Shown here piece by piece: positions 59,832 to 64,000 of a stretch of 64,000 nucleotides of DNA. A program made the translations under genes and the position numbers. Origin of the DNA: Sanguibacter antarcticus (lineage in GTDB: Bacteria; Actinomycetota; Actinomycetes; Actinomycetales; Cellulomonadaceae). The notes under the pieces are model-generated. The model made no database searches. It saw nothing but the letters and a program-made list of their open reading frames with translations, and was not told where the DNA came from. Within the stretch, counting starts at the first letter, position 1. The number at the start of each line of letters is the position of its first letter. The stretch covers positions 2,108,001-2,172,000 of the forward strand of contig NZ_PDJG01000001.1 in NCBI RefSeq assembly GCF_002564005.1, given 5' to 3'.

Positions 59832-60505
59832 CAGCGCACCGCCTGGTCGGACGCGGCAGCCTGGGCGGCTGCGGTCGCGGACTCGATCGTCGGGTCGTCC
59901 GGCCGGTGCTCGGTGACCCACTCGACCTGCTCGGCGACCGGACCGGCGATCTCGCCGCGGTAGTAGTCGGTGTCCGTCGTGTCCGGGACCATGGGGTGCG
60001 GGGCTGCGAGCATGCCTTCGCGCATGGGCGCCAAGAGGTCGTCCTTCTCCCAGATGAGGCCCGCGCGGGTCGGTCCCGCGAGCTCGTACTCGTTCGTCAT
60101 CGTCAGTGCCCGCGTGGGGCACGCCTCGATGCAGAGCCCGCAGAAGATGCACCGCAGGTAGTTGATCTGGTAGACGCTCCCGTAGCGCTCCCCCGGGGAC
60201 CGGTGGGCGCCGTCGGGCAGCGCGGCGTTGTCCGCGCCCTCGACGTAGATCGCGTCTGCCGGGCACGCCCAGGCGCACAGCTCGCACCCGATGCACTTCT
60301 CGAGACCGTCTGCATAGCGGTTGAGCTGGTGCCGCCCGTGGTACCGAGGCTTGGTCGGGACCTTCTCGAACGGGTACTGCTCCGTGACGGTCGGCCGGAA
60401 CATCGAGGAGAGCGTGACTCCGAACCCGGCGACGGGCGCAAAGATCCCGGCCAGCCCTGAGGGCTGCTCGATGAGTGGCTCATAGGGCTTCGGATCTTCA
60501 CTCAT
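59831..60505 (-). CDS. nuoI: NADH-quinone oxidoreductase subunit I (2x[4Fe-4S])
   Basis: 224 residues. Two ferredoxin motifs: [12 protein letters not shown] (Cys71, 74, 77, 81) and [12 protein letters not shown] (Cys119, 122, 125, 129), holding clusters N6a and N6b that pass electrons toward N2. An N-terminal amphipathic segment docks on the membrane arm. A C-terminal extension of about 45 residues is Ala/Thr-rich. The start lies inside the nuoH end (8-nt overlap). Confidence 0.96.
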   Translation of the reverse strand: MSEDPKPYEPLIEQPSGLAGIFAPVAGFGVTLSSMFRPTVTEQYPFEKVPTKPRYHGRHQLNRYADGLEKCIGCELCAWACPADAIYVEGADNAALPDGAHRSPGERYGSVYQINYLRCIFCGLCIEACPTRALTMTNEYELAGPTRAGLIWEKDDLLAPMREGMLAAPHPMVPDTTDTDYYRGEIAGPVAEQVEWVTEHRPDDPTIESATAAAQAAASDQAVR

Positions 60506-61865
60506 CGTGGGCCTCCTTGCCGGTCGCTGGTGGGGTGTCGTCAGGCACAGGCCCGGTGGTTCCTGTCTCGGAGGTGGCGCCCGGTCCAGAGGACGTGCCT
60601 GCTCCGACGGCGGCTCGGGCCCGCCGCTCGGCTCGTGGAGACGGTGGAAGCTTCTGCCCGGGCATCGGCGGCACAGGGAAGCCGTGGGCAAACGCGTCGA
60701 AGGGAGCGTCCGCTTCCTGTTCGTCCTCGGTGGTCGCACGTTCGGGCACGAGCTGGATGATGATGAGCACCACCGCAGCCACGACGAAGATCCCGAGGCC
60801 GACGCTCTGCATGTTGAGGTCGTGGAAGTCGCGCAGCCCGCGGATGACCGAGACGCACACGATCCAGCCGAGCGCGAGAGGGATGAGGACCTTCCAGCCG
60901 AACTTCATGAACTGGTCGTAGCGCAGGCGCAGGACAGTCCCGCGGATCCACACGAAGAGGAACATGAAGCCCCAGACCTTCACGAGGAACCACAGGATGG
61001 GCCACCAGCCCTCGTTGAACATGCCGTCGTTCACCGCGGACAGCGGCCACGGCGCACGCCACCCACCCATGAACAGGGTGGTGGCGACCGCGGAGACGTT
61101 GATCATGTTGATGTACTCAGCGAGGAAGAACCAGGCGAACTTCATCGAGGAGTACTCGGTCATGTAGCCCCCGACGAGCTCACCCTCGGCCTCGGGGAGG
61201 TCGAACGGGAGACGGTTGGTCTCGCCCACCATCGAGATGACGTAGATGACGAACGCCGGCATGAGCGGGATGACGAGCCAGTAGTCCGTCTGGTACTCGA
61301 CGATGTCGCCTGTGGACATGGAGCCCACCATGATGAACACGCTCACGAGCGACAGGCCCATCGCCAGCTCGTAGCTGATGACCTGGGCCGTCGAGCGGAC
61401 CGAGCCGAGGAGCGGGTACGTCGAGCCCGACGCCCAGCCACCGAGGATGATCCCGTACACGCCGATCGACGCGCACGCGAGGATGTACAGCACCGCGACC
61501 GGGAAGTCGGTCAGCTGCGCCGGGGTCGAGATGTCGGTGAACGGGATGGTCACCTGCGGGCCGAGCGGGATCACGGCGAACGTGAGGAGCGAGGCGAAGA
61601 CCGCGATCATCGGGGCAAGGATGTAGACGAACTTGTCCGCAGCCTTGACGGTGATGTCCTCCTTGAGGAGCAGCTTCATCGCATCGGCGAGGGACTGCAG
61701 GAGACCGAACGGTCCGTGGACGTTCGGTCCCGGCCGTACCTGCATCCGGGCGACGACCTTGCGCTCGAACCAGATGGCGATGAGCACGCTCGTCAGCAGG
61801 AAGACGAGGATGAGCACCGCCTTGACGACGTACGTCCAGATCGTGTCGTTCGAGAAGTCGACCAT
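60498..61865 (-). CDS. nuoH: NADH-quinone oxidoreductase subunit H, long-tailed
   Basis: 455 residues. Eight helices with the quinone-chamber motifs [76 protein letters not shown] and [19 protein letters not shown]. The last about 80 residues are a hydrophilic Pro/Ala/Thr-rich cytoplasmic tail absent from the E. coli protein. Start ATG at 61865 overlaps the nuoG stop by one base. Confidence 0.96.
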   Translation of the reverse strand: MVDFSNDTIWTYVVKAVLILVFLLTSVLIAIWFERKVVARMQVRPGPNVHGPFGLLQSLADAMKLLLKEDITVKAADKFVYILAPMIAVFASLLTFAVIPLGPQVTIPFTDISTPAQLTDFPVAVLYILACASIGVYGIILGGWASGSTYPLLGSVRSTAQVISYELAMGLSLVSVFIMVGSMSTGDIVEYQTDYWLVIPLMPAFVIYVISMVGETNRLPFDLPEAEGELVGGYMTEYSSMKFAWFFLAEYINMINVSAVATTLFMGGWRAPWPLSAVNDGMFNEGWWPILWFLVKVWGFMFLFVWIRGTVLRLRYDQFMKFGWKVLIPLALGWIVCVSVIRGLRDFHDLNMQSVGLGIFVVAAVVLIIIQLVPERATTEDEQEADAPFDAFAHGFPVPPMPGQKLPPSPRAERRARAAVGAGTSSGPGATSETGTTGPVPDDTPPATGKEAHDE

Positions 61866-64000
61866 CAGGCGTCCTGCCCTTCGCGTCGTGCGTCCGCGTC
61901 CGTCGAGGGCGCGGTGCTCGAGAGCCGGACGAGCGCTCCCGGCCCGGCGCACAACGACTCGTGCACCGCAGAGCCTGGCGAGCGTGTCGGCAGCCAGACC
62001 ACGTGATCGGGCATGTCGGTGAGCACGACAGGCAGGCTGATGCTGCCGTGCGCGGTCGACACGGTGAGCAGCTCCCCGTCGAGGAGTCCCTCAGGGCGGC
62101 CCGCCACCGTCACCGACGCAGCCGTCGTGGCCGAGACGCGCGCGACGGGGCGCTTGGCCGTCCCCGCGAGGAAGGCCTCGCCGTCCTGCAGACGACCAGA
62201 GTCGAGGAGCATGCGCCACGAGGCGAGGACCGCTTGACCCCGCTCGATCTGCGGAGGCTCGAGCGGTTCGACGTCCGGGACGGCGACCCGCGACCCGTCC
62301 CACGAGCCGAGCTGTTCGATCTCGGCCCGCACGGCGTCGAGCGTGGGGAGTCCCAGGTGGACGCCGAGCGTCTGGGCGATCGTGTCGAGCACCCGCGAGT
62401 CGGACATCGCGGTGGACTCGAGCGCCTGGCCGAAGGGCCGCACGCGACCCTCCCAGCTCCAGTACGCACCGGCCTTCTCCGAGGGAGGTGCGACCGGGAA
62501 GACCACGTCGGCGAGATCGGTCACGTCGCTGGTCCGCACCTCCAGCGAGACGACGAAGTCTGCGACCTCGAGCGCCGCACGGGCACGGACAGGGTCCGGG
62601 AGGTCAGCGAGCTCGAGCCCCCCGACGACCGCTCCGCGCAGGTCCCCGGACGCGAGCGCGTCGAGGATCCCTGCGGTGTCACGCCCAGGAGCCTGCGGAA
62701 GCGATCCGGATCCCCAGGCGGCAGCGATGTCGACACGTGCAGCCGCGTCGGCCACCGGACGCCCACCGGGCAGGACAGACGGCAGCGCCCCCATCTCGAC
62801 CGCGCCACGCTCCCCCGCACGTCGAGGGACCCAGGCGAGCCGAGCACCGGTCCGGGCAGCGAGGCGCACCGCGGCGGAGAGCCCGCCCGGCACCCCGGCG
62901 AGGCGCTCGCCGACGAGCACGAGAGCCGTGCCAGCCTCCGCACCCTGGAGCGCGTCCCGCAGACCGTCGAGCTCACGCTCGGTACCGACCGCGTCGAGGA
63001 CCTCCGCCTCCGTGCCAGGAGCCGCCCGCAGCAGCGTGCCGCCCTTCTCACCGATGCGCTGAAGACCGCGCGTCGCGAACGGCGCGACAGCAAAAGCACG
63101 CAGACCGTGCGCGAGCGCACCCTTGCGCAGGCGCAAGAAGACGACCCCTGCCTCCTCCTCGGGCTCCAGCCCGACGAGCAGGACGACCTGAGCGTTCTCA
63201 AGATCCGTGAAGGTCACACCGAGCCCTGACCCCGCGACCGAGGACGCGAGGAATGCCTCTTCCTCGGCCGAGTGGACGCGAGCACGGTAGTCGACGTCGT
63301 TGGTACCGAGCGCGACCCGCGCGAACTTCGAGTACGCGTAGGCGTCCTCGATCGTCAGCCGTCCACCCGGCAGCACCCCGACACCACCGGGGGTGCGCTG
63401 GTCAGGCTCGCACGCCGTGCGCAGCCCGGCAGCAGCAGCGTCGAACGCCTCCAGCCAGCTCGCGGGACGCAGCTCCCCGCGGAAGCCGTCGTCTCCACGC
63501 TCGCGGATCATCGGGGTGCGCAGACGATCGTTCGCCGTCTGCCACGTGAACGCGAAGCGGTCCTTGTCGGTGATCCACTCCTCGTTGACAGCCGGGTCGT
63601 CACCCGCGAGCCGACGCAGGACCGTCCCGCGACGGTGGTCGATGCGGATCGCCGAGCCCGAGGAGTCGTGCTCCGAGACCGCAGGCGTCGAGACGAGGTC
63701 GAACGGACGTGCACGGAAGCGGTAGGCCGCCCCGGTGAGCGCTCCCACAGGGCAGATCTGGATGGTGTTGCCCGAGAAGTACGACGCGAACGGCGCCCCC
63801 GACTCGTCCGGCTCCGCACCGCCGACCGGCATGTCGGCCGTGCCCGGTGCGCCCTCGGCAAAGCCGAGGACCTCCGGGTCGAACCGGCCGATCTGCTGCA
63901 TCGCACCACGCTTCTGCAGGTCGATGAACGCGTCCCCGGCGATCTGCTTGGAGAACCGCGTGCAGCGCTGGCACAGGACACACCGCTCGCGGTCGAGGAG
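61865..64000 (-). CDS. nuoG: NADH-quinone oxidoreductase subunit G (5' part outside the window)
   Basis: Partial: the frame is open to the right edge, and 711 residues are visible. The visible start [23 protein letters not shown] carries three of the cysteines of a [4Fe-4S] cluster site. This is followed by [28 protein letters not shown] and a large molybdopterin-oxidoreductase-like domain that in NuoG is structural. The N-terminal 2Fe-2S domain must lie beyond 64000, presumably with nuoF, E, D, C, B and A. NuoG conducts electrons from FMN toward the quinone site. Confidence 0.95.
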   Translation of the reverse strand, partial: LLDRERCVLCQRCTRFSKQIAGDAFIDLQKRGAMQQIGRFDPEVLGFAEGAPGTADMPVGGAEPDESGAPFASYFSGNTIQICPVGALTGAAYRFRARPFDLVSTPAVSEHDSSGSAIRIDHRRGTVLRRLAGDDPAVNEEWITDKDRFAFTWQTANDRLRTPMIRERGDDGFRGELRPASWLEAFDAAAAGLRTACEPDQRTPGGVGVLPGGRLTIEDAYAYSKFARVALGTNDVDYRARVHSAEEEAFLASSVAGSGLGVTFTDLENAQVVLLVGLEPEEEAGVVFLRLRKGALAHGLRAFAVAPFATRGLQRIGEKGGTLLRAAPGTEAEVLDAVGTERELDGLRDALQGAEAGTALVLVGERLAGVPGGLSAAVRLAARTGARLAWVPRRAGERGAVEMGALPSVLPGGRPVADAAARVDIAAAWGSGSLPQAPGRDTAGILDALASGDLRGAVVGGLELADLPDPVRARAALEVADFVVSLEVRTSDVTDLADVVFPVAPPSEKAGAYWSWEGRVRPFGQALESTAMSDSRVLDTIAQTLGVHLGLPTLDAVRAEIEQLGSWDGSRVAVPDVEPLEPPQIERGQAVLASWRMLLDSGRLQDGEAFLAGTAKRPVARVSATTAASVTVAGRPEGLLDGELLTVSTAHGSISLPVVLTDMPDHVVWLPTRSPGSAVHESLCAGPGALVRLSSTAPSTDADARREGQDA

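Noticed and set aside
1..64000. CRISPR array, prophage or integrative element
   Set aside because: No regularly spaced repeats, no phage structural or integrase genes and no paired attachment sites were seen; the only mobile DNA supported is the IS481-family element.

Overview
The window is about 70% G+C, uses GTG starts freely, and is packed with genes that overlap by 4 nt (ATGA or GTGA). It carries mycothiol-dependent enzymes (S-hydroxymethylmycothiol dehydrogenase, a DinB/MDMPI-fold protein), an FprA-type reductase, a membrane Ser/Thr kinase with a PP2C phosphatase, and a 14-subunit-type complex I. This points to a chromosome of an actinobacterium. I read it as Micrococcales, Cellulomonas/Sanguibacter-like; that is an impression from gene content and not a proven identity.

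Layout. 0.2-4 kb: threonine-aldolase-like enzyme, two small proteins, and a coupled pair ending in a membrane J-domain protein. 4.09-5.2 kb: an intact IS481-family insertion sequence inserted exactly at the stop codon of a YdeI-family gene. 5.2-9.7 kb: minus-strand run with a four-gene core joined by 4-nt overlaps (carboxylate-amine ligase, GOLPH3-like, PNPOx, MDMPI), followed by LOR and YdeI proteins. 9.8-11.7 kb: RecQ. 11.8-15.3 kb: fasciclin lipoprotein, methyltransferase, and DipZ (CcdA plus thioredoxin); the fasciclin and dipZ genes share one promoter motif. 15.4-17.1 kb: mycothiol-dependent formaldehyde detoxification pair. 17.2-22.4 kb: complete branched-chain amino-acid type ABC transporter (livJHMGF). 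22.6-29.9 kb: SWIM/SNF2 helicase, two alpha/beta hydrolases, a GntR regulator and an Atg22-like MFS protein. 29.9-32.6 kb: Pro/Ser/Thr-rich membrane protein, histidine kinase and response regulator in one overlapping operon. 33-39.7 kb: murB, two paralogous MFS transporters divergent from a LacI regulator with paired operators, and a Tat-exported alpha-barrel protein. 39.9-41.6 kb: two MaoC hydratases, rpmG and three tRNAs (Met, Thr, Tyr). 41.7-46.6 kb: rarD, yajQ, a HAD phosphatase, htpX, fprA. 46.7-52.1 kb: a phospho-signalling cluster (Mog1-like protein, FHA-HTH protein, Ser/Thr kinase, zinc-ribbon-FHA protein, PP2C). 52.3-64 kb: polyprenyl diphosphate synthase and the nuo operon from nuoN back into nuoG, which runs off the right edge.

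How it works together. Much of the window is envelope and redox physiology: complex I next to a prenyl chain synthase that probably serves menaquinone, DipZ carrying reducing power outward beside a fasciclin lipoprotein, and mycothiol enzymes for aldehydes. The most informative non-coding signal is the identical ACCCATCCG-N15-CGAACCT motif ahead of both the fasciclin and dipZ genes. It suggests a SigK-type ECF regulon like the mpt83-dipZ-mpt70 locus of Mycobacterium tuberculosis. No CRISPR array, prophage, rRNA gene or convincing riboswitch was seen.
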